Part shown: one piece after another, positions 1 to 6,655 of the stretch
Layout: every line of letters begins with the position of its first letter
How positions within the stretch are numbered: the first letter of the stretch is position 1
Origin: an uncultured Sulfurovum sp.
GTDB lineage: Bacteria; Campylobacterota; Campylobacteria; Campylobacterales; Sulfurovaceae
DNA length: 10,434 nucleotides
Direction: 5' to 3'
Assembly: GCA_902727915.1 (NCBI GenBank)
Contig: CACVAU010000004.1
Span: forward strand, 1-10,434
Translations under genes and position numbers: made by a program
The notes under the pieces: model-generated
What the model was told of the DNA's origin: nothing
Database searches by the model: none
Seen by the model: only the letters and a program-made list of their open reading frames with translations

Positions 1-254
1 GTTAATATTCCAAAAACAGCTGTTATGATGTACGACCTTTTAACAATCGTTTCTTGATTATTTTCCAATCCTAGCTGTTTATTGATGGCGTTGAAGTCAT
101 CATTTTTTTTAGATGAAGCTTCTTTAGGTGTATTCTGTTTTGGCTTATCACTTTTACTGCTTTGAGGAGCTAAAACTTCCGTCCCACACTTTGAACAAAA
201 CTTCACTTCTCTCTCCAGTTTAACTCCACAATTGGGGCAATAGTTTATTTTCAT
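1..254 (-). CDS. zinc-ribbon, probable single-pass membrane protein (C-terminus cut by window edge)
   Basis: Only the first 84 codons are present; the gene runs off the left edge. Residues 6-23 form a CX2CX10CX2C zinc ribbon (YCPNCG ... FCSKCG), the same type as in the two genes upstream. It is followed by a lysine/serine-rich linker (about residues 28-55), a polar stretch, and the start of a hydrophobic segment at about residue 75 (YIITAVFGIL) that looks like a membrane helix. The ATG overlaps the TGA of the preceding gene in an ATGA arrangement, so translation is probably coupled and the four minus-strand genes form one operon. The ribbon probably binds one zinc ion and faces the cytoplasm, acting in protein contacts rather than catalysis; this is inferred from the fold. 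No specific function is recognised. Confidence 0.75.
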   Translation of the reverse strand, partial: MKINYCPNCGVKLEREVKFCSKCGTEVLAPQSSKSDKPKQNTPKEASSKKNDDFNAINKQLGLENNQETIVKRSYIITAVFGIL

Positions 255-727
255 GATGGCTTCCTATTACCTTTATAGAGTAATACCCCAATGGTGATGA
301 ATAAAAGTGTTAGCAGTCCCAACTGTATTATCGCAGGGATACTATCAGCACCATTAGTAACATACTCCAAGGTCATCATGGCTGTTGCAAAAACCAAGAT
401 AGCTTGAAGTGATACGAAGATATTTAGAAGCCAATTAAATGGTTTATCTTTGTTTTTACGAATAAAAATAATGGCAAGGACAATCCATGTATAGATAAAG
501 ATTCCAATAATCTCATCATTATATGGACTCCACATGGTCAATATGACATTAAGCATAAAGTAGATTCCAATTGTCGCATTTGGCAGTCGTCTTGCTCTAT
601 CATCTATCATCGGTTTCTCTATAGGCTCAGAAGGTTGAGTGACATTTTGATAAACTTCTGCTCCACAATGGGGACAAAATTTAATCTCATTAGGTATTTG
701 CTTACCACAACTTGAACAATACTGCAT
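251..727 (-). CDS. zinc-ribbon protein with about four transmembrane helices
   Basis: This is a 158-residue protein. An upstream in-frame start at 799 exists, but the ATG at 727 is chosen because an AAGGAG-type ribosome site (about 737-742) sits just ahead of it and the protein then begins directly with the ribbon MQYCSSCG ... FCPHCG (C4, C7, C18, C21; CX2CX10CX2C). After a proline-containing linker come about four hydrophobic helices (starting near IGIYFMLNVIL, IIGIFIYTWIV, LLNIFVSLQAIL and IIQLGLLTLLF), ending with a basic tail. It starts 16 bases after the stop of the upstream zinc-ribbon gene and its stop overlaps the next start. A cytoplasmic zinc module on an inner-membrane anchor is the likely architecture. 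Many unrelated bacterial membrane proteins carry such ribbons, so the function is unknown. Confidence 0.8.
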   Translation of the reverse strand: MQYCSSCGKQIPNEIKFCPHCGAEVYQNVTQPSEPIEKPMIDDRARRLPNATIGIYFMLNVILTMWSPYNDEIIGIFIYTWIVLAIIFIRKNKDKPFNWLLNIFVSLQAILVFATAMMTLEYVTNGADSIPAIIQLGLLTLLFITIGVLLYKGNRKPS

Positions 728-743
728 GGTGTTTTTCTCCTTT

Positions 744-1958
744 TTATATATGCGTTCCACAATGTGTACAGAACTTTGCATTGGGCAATAGCTCTGCATT
801 ACAATTGAGACACCTTTTAACTTCTTCTTTAGGTTTCAACACAACTTCAGATACTTTGTTCTCTGAAGCAGGAACGCCACAATGTGTACAGAATTTGGCA
901 TTAGGTAATAACTCACTACCACAGGCAGAGCATATTTTAATTTTCTTAGGAATATCCACTGCTTTTTGATTTTCTACGTGAACAGGAGTAGAAAATATCG
1001 CTTCACTCACTATCTTTTCAACCTGTTCTTGTGAATAAAGTTGGTAAAAATGAAATTTAGAATCTTTAAACTTTATTGAAAATATACTATTCTCACCAAG
1101 AAGAAAAGCCATTCCACTTTGGTAAGAACTAGAGATATTTTGATGGGGATAGTGTTCTACAGACAAGCTTAGCAACGCTTTTTTATAAGAGGATATATAC
1201 TCAAACAGAGGATAGATATCTTTAGTAATGGTCAGGAACTTTTCTGAATGATTCTTTTTTATATATCTCTTACTAGTCAGTGAATCAATTATTCTAGCTA
1301 CCTCATTGTCGATATCATTTAAAAAGTCATCTAAATCAAGAAGATTTAAACCTATGATTAGCCACAAACTAGCAAATTGCTCTTCAGCTCTAATATAGTC
1401 AAGAATATTCTCCTTGGTAATTCCATTATGGTCAAGTTCTCCTATAATTTCCAATACATTCTTGTCTTTTTCCAAAGACAGTATCGCTACCATCACAATA
1501 TATTCGCAATAGGTAAAAACATAACTCTCTTCCATCTCTCTTTTTCGACGACTAGAAGCGTTTTTAAAGGTAAATACTTTGAAAATACTCGATATAAAAC
1601 CTGTTTTATTCATGCCTTCGTGGATATAGTTTGTACCCTCTTTACTGTAGTTGTACTCTACCACGCTGTCACTTTTTATGAAAAAGTTGGTCTCTAACTT
1701 TTTTTCATCATCTCGAAGTAAAACAGAACAGGCTCTATCTGGCTGACTTAAAACATCATACGCATTGACCAATGAAAAAGGAGGTGGAAAGAGTTTCTTT
1801 TTTTTCAGATTTATCATGGTCTCGGTTATAGAACTTTTGGAATCATTAATCTCACAATCCATTAAAAAGTTATTTAAAGGACTAAAAGGAGAAATAGCCG
1901 ATTCTAAAAGCACAAGCATTTGGTGGGTCTCTTCTTTTAAAAGTGTATATGTTAGCAC
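744..1958 (-). CDS. uncharacterised cytoplasmic protein with C-terminal double zinc ribbon (GTG start)
   Basis: This is a 404-residue protein. The start is GTG, supported by AAAGGAG five bases upstream; that ribosome site lies directly after the stop of the preceding gene, so translation is probably coupled. Residues 1 to about 330 form a mixed alpha/beta region with no motif I recognise and no membrane helix; a short basic patch (SSRRKREMEE) lies near residue 135. The C-terminus carries two zinc ribbons, C343/C346/C357/C360 and C383/C386/C397/C400, spaced exactly 40 residues apart and both containing LLPNAKFCTHCG, a recent internal duplication. Ribbons of this type also occur in both downstream genes, which suggests that the operon products meet or share a partner. 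It could be a scaffold or regulatory subunit. The existence of the gene is certain; its function is not. Confidence 0.85.
   Translation of the reverse strand: MLTYTLLKEETHQMLVLLESAISPFSPLNNFLMDCEINDSKSSITETMINLKKKKLFPPPFSLVNAYDVLSQPDRACSVLLRDDEKKLETNFFIKSDSVVEYNYSKEGTNYIHEGMNKTGFISSIFKVFTFKNASSRRKREMEESYVFTYCEYIVMVAILSLEKDKNVLEIIGELDHNGITKENILDYIRAEEQFASLWLIIGLNLLDLDDFLNDIDNEVARIIDSLTSKRYIKKNHSEKFLTITKDIYPLFEYISSYKKALLSLSVEHYPHQNISSSYQSGMAFLLGENSIFSIKFKDSKFHFYQLYSQEQVEKIVSEAIFSTPVHVENQKAVDIPKKIKICSACGSELLPNAKFCTHCGVPASENKVSEVVLKPKEEVKRCLNCNAELLPNAKFCTHCGTHI
757..914. repeat. internal 120-bp-period duplication encoding the tandem zinc ribbons
   Basis: Bases 757-794 and 877-914 match at 33 of 38 positions, including 17 identical bases at one end. 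They encode the second and first C-terminal ribbons of the gene at 744-1958. Near-identity at the DNA level, not only in protein, indicates a fairly young duplication or ongoing gene conversion. Confidence 0.7.
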
Positions 1959-1968
1959 TGTTACTCCT

Positions 1969-3522
1969 TTATCCTACAACTATTTTATAAATTTTTTTGA
2001 CTCTTTTTAGCTTCTCTTCTTCTGAAATATTTTTAGACATAATTTTCTTTTTAAATCTATTAAACTCTTTCAACTGTCTCGTAGCCAGTTCATCCGAATT
2101 GTCATAAATATTTTTAAAAAATTCTTCGGTCTCTTTATGCCAAGCATCTTCACCTTTACGCATCATACTTTCAACATTATATTCAGGTGCAATAATACTC
2201 ACAACACCGTCTATAACACCCACTACAGCATTACGTGTAATCAAATCCACGGCTACCTTATGGGCAACTTCACTTGCCGTTGCCCATTTTGCATCCTCTT
2301 TAGTATAACCTCGCTCTTTCGTCACTTTGTTTACCCGATCAACTGCATCGTAAATTTCAAAACCAACACCTGCTGCTCTGAAAAGCTTTTTTGCCTTAGA
2401 TGATTTGCTTAAGTTTTTAATGCCTTTATCATTTTTCTTTAAAAGATCTGCATACTTTTTAACATCATCCATGTTGTTGATGATGGCTTTACCATTTTTA
2501 TCAAATATTTTTTTCAAAGAATGAATATCATGCAAATCTACCCGTGCCTTGGTCAGCCTGTTTACAATAAGGTCACTTCCATTTTCAAGTACGGATTTTA
2601 CTCCTTTTAAACGATCAACATCTGAAATCACTTCGACACTCTTTGAACTTGTAAGGGTGTCTTTCACAGTCTTTGCAACATTACCTGCATTTTTATCTAC
2701 AATTTCTGATAGTTCTTTTGCACCTTTTTTGACGATATCCACAGTATTGTCAACGCTAGGAATCATAGAAGGAGCATTTACATTTTCAATAGCCTTTTTA
2801 ACCGTTATTGGTTTATCCTTGTCGGATTTTTTTTCTTGAGGCTTTGTTGGTTCTTTTTTCTTTGTTTCTTTGCTTGTATCTTCTTGGTTTGGTTTTATAT
2901 TTTCTAATCTCTTTCTTCTTAGCATCATTCCTGCAACCACCGTAACAATAAATGATCCAAGAGCCACCGTCCACAAGCCATCGTCTTCTTCTTCGTTATT
3001 ACTGCTTCCTCCTCTTTTATCACCATAGTTTGCAGAAGTTTGAGAAGCAACTAAAGGAGGTGCAAAACCTAGTGCTGAACCAGAATCATCTTTGGCAGAA
3101 GAATGAAGATAAGCTATGAAATTATTGTATTTCTCATTTAAACTTTTAGCAGGAGAAACACTTGCCTGTTCACCAAAGCGAAATGTATCCTTTTGTTTAT
3201 TTTGAAATAGATTATATTCACTTACCTGACTACCCATAATCCCTTTTCGCTCTACAAAAACGATTAACCTAGAAATGACGTAGGGTTCTACTTTTCCTGC
3301 TCTTCTTTTATCATGAAATTTAATGAGGGGAGAGAGTTTGACTGTTTGATTATCTATAACTTTTCCATTGACAGCAATGCTTTTAGTTAAGGTAGTAATC
3401 AATCTTTGTTTTGCATTGCTTATTTCAGAATTTGTTGGTAATCTATCCCAACTATAAGGGTCAGTAAAACCAAATGTATTGATAGATAGAAACAGAGATA
3501 TAACTATAAATAGTTGCTTCAT
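1969..3522 (-). CDS. uncharacterised exported/inner-membrane protein with lysine-rich cytoplasmic tail
   Basis: This is a 517-residue protein and the first gene of the operon. The ATG at 3522 is preferred over an in-frame one at 3576 because the protein then opens with a clear signal sequence (MKQLFIVISLFLSINTFG, cleavage probably just after) and an AAAGGTG ribosome site lies upstream. About 160 periplasmic residues follow, then an acidic patch (EEEDDG) and one transmembrane helix at about residues 183-201, closed by basic RRKR. This predicts a type I topology with the C-terminal 300 residues in the cytoplasm. That part begins with a Lys/Glu/Pro-rich linker, continues with helical segments, and has a short hydrophobic stretch (AVVGVIDGVVSIIAPE) near residue 460. 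I recognise no family. The layout fits a trans-envelope sensor or scaffold working with the downstream zinc-ribbon proteins; this is inference. Confidence 0.82.
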   Translation of the reverse strand: MKQLFIVISLFLSINTFGFTDPYSWDRLPTNSEISNAKQRLITTLTKSIAVNGKVIDNQTVKLSPLIKFHDKRRAGKVEPYVISRLIVFVERKGIMGSQVSEYNLFQNKQKDTFRFGEQASVSPAKSLNEKYNNFIAYLHSSAKDDSGSALGFAPPLVASQTSANYGDKRGGSSNNEEEDDGLWTVALGSFIVTVVAGMMLRRKRLENIKPNQEDTSKETKKKEPTKPQEKKSDKDKPITVKKAIENVNAPSMIPSVDNTVDIVKKGAKELSEIVDKNAGNVAKTVKDTLTSSKSVEVISDVDRLKGVKSVLENGSDLIVNRLTKARVDLHDIHSLKKIFDKNGKAIINNMDDVKKYADLLKKNDKGIKNLSKSSKAKKLFRAAGVGFEIYDAVDRVNKVTKERGYTKEDAKWATASEVAHKVAVDLITRNAVVGVIDGVVSIIAPEYNVESMMRKGEDAWHKETEEFFKNIYDNSDELATRQLKEFNRFKKKIMSKNISEEEKLKRVKKIYKIVVG

Positions 3523-3839
3523 AATTAACACCTTTATTCTTGAGTAATTTGTATTTCTTGCTTTCACAATAGACAAATCTATTTTTCGTAAAGTATCCTA
3601 AGAAATCTCAATCCCAAAATCTCTTTTTAAATTAAAAGTTGTAAGAAAGAAGAGTTAGGAACTGAAATAAATTCTAAATAAAGTTTCAATGTATATAGAA
3701 TATTGTATCAAAATTATCTAGAAGCTTATCTAAAAACATGATGAATCAAAACGTATAATAGACCCTAAAATAAACTTCAAACACACTATTTTAGTGCTGT
3801 TCCTTTCATAAAATAATCACTTCTACTCATCATAAAGTA
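3523..3839. other. 317-base AT-rich intergenic region
   Basis: This lies between the start of the zinc-ribbon operon and the end of the ABM monooxygenase gene, both on the minus strand, so it should hold the operon promoter. No convincing -35/-10 pair is visible on the minus strand. A perfect inverted repeat, AATAGA-4-TCTATT (3568-3583), lies about 46 bases upstream of the operon ATG and could be an operator. On the plus strand there is an isolated TATAAT (3754-3759) with no gene behind it. A small hairpin, CACTA-TTT-TAGTG (3784-3796), lies beyond the ABM stop but lacks a T-tract. A 15-codon minus-strand ORF just after the ABM stop (MMSRSDYF ...) is too short to support as a gene. Confidence 0.5.
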
Positions 3840-4160
3840 CTAACCTTCAAATCCACTCGACCCCATAGTATAATCTCTCTCAACCTTAGCAATACGAATA
3901 CGATAATCTTTAAAAATAGAAGCTCTTCCTTCGGTTTGCGCAGCCAGATGGTCAAGGTTGTTTTTCCAATGAATTAATGACTCTTCATCTTCCCAAAAAG
4001 AGAGGGAGACCAATTTACCTTCATTGACTAAAGACTCAAACCTTTCAATCGAAATAAAACCCGGCATTTCAACCAACTGCTCTTTTAATTTAGCAGCAAT
4101 ACTCAAATAAGCCTCCTGCTGTCCCTCTTCTATTTCTACTTCAAATATGACTGAATACAT
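3840..4160 (-). CDS. antibiotic biosynthesis monooxygenase (ABM) fold protein
   Basis: This is a 106-residue protein of the dimeric alpha+beta barrel (ABM) family, the usual length. The N-terminus MYSVIFEVEIEEGQQEAYL is the first strand and helix. The motif PGFISIERFES, followed by LVSLSFWEDEESLIHWKNN, is the family hallmark (GF..ie ... v...W.s.ea...W), and the C-terminal part with YRIRIAKVERDYT is the closing strand. Members act as cofactor-poor quinone-forming monooxygenases, heme-degrading enzymes or small-molecule-binding proteins; which applies cannot be told here. An AAGAGA ribosome site precedes the ATG. It is divergent from the TPMT gene and separated by about 97 bases that contain an inverted repeat. 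The surrounding genes concern redox and detoxification, so a role in electrophile or quinone handling is plausible but inferred. Confidence 0.85.
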   Translation of the reverse strand: MYSVIFEVEIEEGQQEAYLSIAAKLKEQLVEMPGFISIERFESLVNEGKLVSLSFWEDEESLIHWKNNLDHLAAQTEGRASIFKDYRIRIAKVERDYTMGSSGFEG

Positions 4161-4189
4161 TGCATCTCTTTTTTAAACTATTTTACTAT

Positions 4190-4218
4190 CTTTCATATTA
4201 AGTGCTAAAGAATGAAAG
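4190..4218. promoter_or_regulatory. inverted repeat in divergent ABM/TPMT promoter region
   Basis: CTTTCAT (4190-4196) and ATGAAAG (4212-4218) form a perfect 7-bp inverted repeat with a 15-base spacer. It lies between a possible minus-strand -10 (TAAAAT, 4185-4180) and the plus-strand -10 at 4226, so one bound regulator could affect both genes. This is a pattern only; no binding protein is known. Confidence 0.3.
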
Positions 4219-4222
4219 CTTT

Positions 4223-4231
4223 TGCTATACT
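4223..4231 (+). promoter_or_regulatory. extended -10 promoter for the TPMT-like gene
   Basis: TGC-TATACT is an extended -10 element 26 bases upstream of the ATG at 4258. No good -35 is visible, which is common for TG-extended promoters and for Campylobacterota sigma-70 promoters in general. Confidence 0.45.
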
Positions 4232-4257
4232 CCAACAATTAAATCCAAGGAACATTG

Positions 4258-4890
4258 ATGGAAGCAGATTTTTGGCACAAACTATGGGAAAGCAACGACA
4301 CAGGATGGCATTTAGATGACACCAACCCACTTTTAGAAGCATTTTTTAGCGAACTACAACTCAAAGAAAACGCAAGAGTATTCATTCCTTTATGTGGAAA
4401 AACACTGGATATTGCATGGCTCTTAAGTCATGGCTATAAAGTTGTGGGAGCAGAACTGAATGAGATTGCTATTAAAGAGCTATTTAAAAGTCTTTCTCTA
4501 GAACCCAAGATTGAAAAACTAGGAGAACTCACCCTTTATCAGGCAGAAAACATTGACATTTTTGTGGGAGATATTTTTGAACTCACAGCAGAGAGCTTAG
4601 GAAAAGTCGAGGCAATTTATGACCGAGGAGCATTGGTCGCACTTCCCAACGAGATGCGTGTGGCATACAGTGCTTTACTAAAAGCAATTAGCAAAACAGC
4701 GCCTCAACTCTTAATCAACTTTGAATATGACCAAACCCTTATGGATGGGCCTCCATTTTCCATTAGCAAAACTGAGATTGAAACACACTATGCTGAAAGC
4801 TATGCCATTAAACTGTTAAAAAGTTTTGAACTTACGGGTGGTCCATTTGGAGAAATGGGTGCTAGTGAGAATATTTGGTTATTGAACTAA
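4258..4890 (+). CDS. tpm: thiopurine S-methyltransferase (TPMT) family SAM-dependent methyltransferase
   Basis: This is a 210-residue protein, the normal bacterial TPMT length. The ATG at 4258 follows an AAGGAA ribosome site (4247-4252); an in-frame TTG lies one codon earlier. Family marks are the N-terminal FW..LW....GWH (residues 5-18), the SAM-binding motif RVFIPLCGKTLDIAWLLSHG followed by VVGAELN, the central YDRGALVALP, and FEYDQTLMDGPPFSI near residue 160. The enzyme should transfer a methyl group from S-adenosylmethionine to a soft nucleophile. Bacterial relatives methylate thiopurines and selenium or tellurium oxyanion derivatives, giving volatile or less toxic products. It is transcribed divergently from the ABM gene and converges on the thioredoxin-like gene with a 10-base gap. 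The in vivo substrate is unknown; detoxification is the best guess from the family. Confidence 0.9.
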   Translation: MEADFWHKLWESNDTGWHLDDTNPLLEAFFSELQLKENARVFIPLCGKTLDIAWLLSHGYKVVGAELNEIAIKELFKSLSLEPKIEKLGELTLYQAENIDIFVGDIFELTAESLGKVEAIYDRGALVALPNEMRVAYSALLKAISKTAPQLLINFEYDQTLMDGPPFSISKTEIETHYAESYAIKLLKSFELTGGPFGEMGASENIWLLN

Positions 4891-4900
4891 ACGTAGAGAG

Positions 4901-5449
4901 CTAGTCTCTCCACTTAATCGAACACCCCATACTGGGAATTTGCTCTTTTGGTCCTTGACCTGTTTTAGCAATCTCTCGCATGGCATTCACGAGTTCAAGT
5001 GTTCTGCTAGTTGCATCTTCCATTTTAGCATCATCAAGCCGTCCACGATATTGAAGCTCACCACTAGCATTAAACCCAAAGAAATCAGGGGTACAAACAG
5101 CCCCATAAGTTTTACCGACAGCTTGATCTTCATCGACAAGGTAAGGGAATGCAAAGTTATTTTCTTTAGCAAACCTTATCATGTTCTCTGGTGAATCTTC
5201 TGCATAAGACTTATAATCATTCGACATAACTGCTAAGATATGAATCCCTTCATCCATAAGCATTTCTGTGTCTTCTGCCAAGCGTTCGGCAATACGAATA
5301 ACATAAGGACAGTGATTACAAATAAACATAATCAACAGCCCTTTTTCACCCAAATGCTCAGACATGGTAAAGCTTTTACCGTGAGCATCTTGCAGGGTAA
5401 ATTCTGGTGCTTTCCAACCAAAGTCACAAATCGGCGTGTCGAGTAACAT
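4901..5449 (-). CDS. thioredoxin-fold (AhpC/TSA-like) family protein with CNHC motif
   Basis: This is a 182-residue protein of the small redoxin type. The sequence starts with an AhpC/TSA-like segment (APEFTLQDAHGKSFTMSEHLG, about residues 14-34). The active-site motif CNHCPYV then holds C44 and C47, the probable cis-proline is P121 in the VCTPDFFGF segment, and the C-terminus is GCSIKWRD, typical of this group. No signal peptide is visible, so it should work in the cytoplasm as a thiol-disulfide reductase or peroxide-reducing protein; its electron donor is not known. The ATG comes 1 base after the nitroreductase stop, with no Shine-Dalgarno of its own, so translation is probably coupled. The shared transcript with a nitroreductase under a cysteine-bearing HxlR regulator suggests a thiol or quinone stress role (inference). 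Confidence 0.9.
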   Translation of the reverse strand: MLLDTPICDFGWKAPEFTLQDAHGKSFTMSEHLGEKGLLIMFICNHCPYVIRIAERLAEDTEMLMDEGIHILAVMSNDYKSYAEDSPENMIRFAKENNFAFPYLVDEDQAVGKTYGAVCTPDFFGFNASGELQYRGRLDDAKMEDATSRTLELVNAMREIAKTGQGPKEQIPSMGCSIKWRD

Positions 5450-5450
5450 C

Positions 5451-6107
5451 TTAGTTATACCAAGTAATCACATCATCACTGTGAAGTCTACTTTTCCCTC
5501 TTGGATCCTCTTCTCGGTAACCAAATGCCACCATAACAGCTGGACCAAATTCATCGCTGTCTAGTTTGAGTTCATCTCTTATAAATGCTTCGGTTGCTTC
5601 AATGTCAAAACCTTCCATTGGACAAGAGTCAATGCCCATCGTCGCTGCACCTGTCATCATGTTGGCTAAAGCAATGTAGGTCTGTTTGGTCGCCCAGTCA
5701 AAGATGTATTTGTCATCACCAAGAATGTTAAAATCTTTCTTTTGGAACTGTTCGTAAAACTGGTGGTAAAGTGCTACGACATCTTCTGGAAGCTCTTTGT
5801 ACTTTAACATGTTGTCAATGTAGTCAGCACTGTAGTGTAAATCTTTTACTTTACGTGATAAAATTAAAACCACATGACTCGCTGTTGGTAATTGTCCTTG
5901 CCCACCCCATGTTGTCTCTTTTAATTTTTCACGCAGTTCTTTGTTTTGAATCACCACAAATTTCCAAGGTTCAAATCCAAATGAACTTGGACTCATTCTT
6001 CCCATCTCTAAAATATCTGCAAAATCCTCTTCAGAAATTTCTTTACTTGCATCAAATGATTTACACGCGTGTCTAAAGTTCATTGCTTCTAAAAATTTAT
6101 TTTCCAT
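5451..6107 (-). CDS. NAD(P)H-dependent nitroreductase family flavoprotein
   Basis: This is a 218-residue protein, typical for the NfsB/YfkO-like nitroreductase family, whose members are FMN-dependent dimers reducing nitroaromatics, quinones or flavins with NAD(P)H. Visible marks are the N-terminal phosphate-binding segment MNFRHACKSFD (R12, K16), the hallmark MSPSSFGFEPWKFVVI near residue 38, TASHVVLILSRK, the glycine- and cysteine-containing GIDSCPMEGFD, and the C-terminal VAFGYREEDPRGKSRL. An AAGGAACC ribosome site precedes the ATG. It is the first gene of a two-gene operon with the thioredoxin-like gene and is divergent from the HxlR regulator; such pairs are commonly repressed by the neighbouring HxlR protein and induced by electrophiles. 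The exact substrate cannot be read from the sequence. Confidence 0.92.
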   Translation of the reverse strand: MENKFLEAMNFRHACKSFDASKEISEEDFADILEMGRMSPSSFGFEPWKFVVIQNKELREKLKETTWGGQGQLPTASHVVLILSRKVKDLHYSADYIDNMLKYKELPEDVVALYHQFYEQFQKKDFNILGDDKYIFDWATKQTYIALANMMTGAATMGIDSCPMEGFDIEATEAFIRDELKLDSDEFGPAVMVAFGYREEDPRGKSRLHSDDVITWYN

Positions 6108-6163
6108 TTTGGTTCCTTAGTTTTTTATGTGAAAATTCTAGCCTTTATTAACTTAAATATCCT

Positions 6164-6172
6164 TTACAGTAA
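6164..6172. promoter_or_regulatory. possible HxlR operator in the divergent nitroreductase/hxlR region
   Basis: TTAC-A-GTAA is a short perfect dyad, and the hexamer AGTAAT occurs in direct repeat at 6169 and 6183, 14 bases apart. HxlR/YodB-type sites are known to use TAC/GTA half-sites, so this 6163-6190 stretch is the best operator candidate between the two divergent genes. It is weak evidence taken alone. Confidence 0.3.
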
Positions 6173-6204
6173 TTTAGGTAAGTAATAGAAATTAATCACT
6201 TTTA

Positions 6205-6213
6205 TGTTAAAAT
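6205..6213 (+). promoter_or_regulatory. extended -10 promoter for hxlR
   Basis: TGT-TAAAAT forms an extended -10 box whose expected start point (about 6220) lies 17 bases upstream of the ATG at 6237 and just before the AAGAAGGA ribosome site. No clear -35 is seen. For the opposite strand, TAGAAT (6139-6134) is the only reasonable -10 for the nitroreductase operon. Confidence 0.4.
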
Positions 6214-6236
6214 ATCCTAACGAAGAAGGATTGCAA

Positions 6237-6626
6237 ATGTACACAATCAATGAGAAAAAGTATGACTGTTCTGTCGCTGTGACTTTAGACATATTTAATG
6301 ACAAGTGGAAGCTCTATATTATTTGGAATCTGTTGGACGGAGGAAAACGCTTTAAAGACTTGCATGAAAGCATTTCTGAGACCACCCAAAAGACCTTAAC
6401 GGTAAAACTCAAAGAGTTAGAAGCCAAAAATATTGTTCACCGAGAAGTATTTGCCGAAGTCCCACCCAAAGTCGTCTACAGTTTAACCCCTGCTGGAAAA
6501 CGTCTACAACCTGTTCTTAAAGAGATGTTTCATTGGGGTATCTCTTACGTTGAAGAGCATGGAGAGATAAGTGACGACCATGTTTGCTGTGAAACGGAGA
6601 TAGCTGGGAAGTTGGGATTGAGGTGA
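6237..6626 (+). CDS. HxlR family winged-helix transcriptional regulator
   Basis: This is a 129-residue protein. The ATG at 6237 is selected because AAGAAGGA (6223-6230) lies six bases before it; an in-frame ATG at 6204 has no such site. The sequence has the HxlR pattern: C11 just ahead of VTLDIFNDKWKLYIIWNLL, FKDLHESI, then TLTVKLKELEAKNIVHREV (recognition helix and wing), and PPKVVYSLTPAGKRLQPVL. C11 is at the position of the redox-sensing cysteine of B. subtilis YodB and HypR, which sense quinones and disulfide stress. C117 and C118 near the C-terminus are additional and unusual. It is divergent from the nitroreductase-thioredoxin operon, its likely target. Its last 19 codons are duplicated at 7943-8000 on the far side of the ATPase gene. 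Confidence 0.92.
   Translation: MYTINEKKYDCSVAVTLDIFNDKWKLYIIWNLLDGGKRFKDLHESISETTQKTLTVKLKELEAKNIVHREVFAEVPPKVVYSLTPAGKRLQPVLKEMFHWGISYVEEHGEISDDHVCCETEIAGKLGLR
6567..6624 (+). repeat. 58-bp direct repeat, left copy (3' end of hxlR)
   Basis: This copy is in frame in hxlR: it starts at codon 111, covers the last 19 sense codons and includes the T of the TGA stop. It matches 7943-8000 at 57 of 58 bases; the single difference (A6617 versus G7993) is a silent glycine change. The flanks diverge immediately on both sides. Confidence 0.93.
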
Positions 6627-6655
6627 GAGGCTGTAAATGTGTATAGTTAAAAAAT

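Noticed and set aside
728..799. Upstream extension of the zinc-ribbon membrane protein (start at 799)
   Set aside because: It would overlap the upstream gene's zinc-ribbon codons; the start at 727 has the ribosome site and puts the ribbon at the N-terminus.
3523..3576. Upstream start for the exported protein
   Set aside because: It would put 18 polar residues before a good signal sequence; the start at 3522 is better.
3795..3842. 15-codon minus-strand ORF (MMSRSDYF ...) after the ABM gene
   Set aside because: It is too short, has only a weak ribosome site and no recognisable relative.
4896..4910. GAGAG/CTCTC hairpin between the convergent TPMT and thioredoxin genes
   Set aside because: The stem is only five base pairs and has no T-run on either strand, so it is not supportable as a terminator.
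5771..6076. Plus-strand reading frame of 101 codons
   Set aside because: It is antisense to the nitroreductase gene, rich in Cys/His/Leu, and has no family resemblance.
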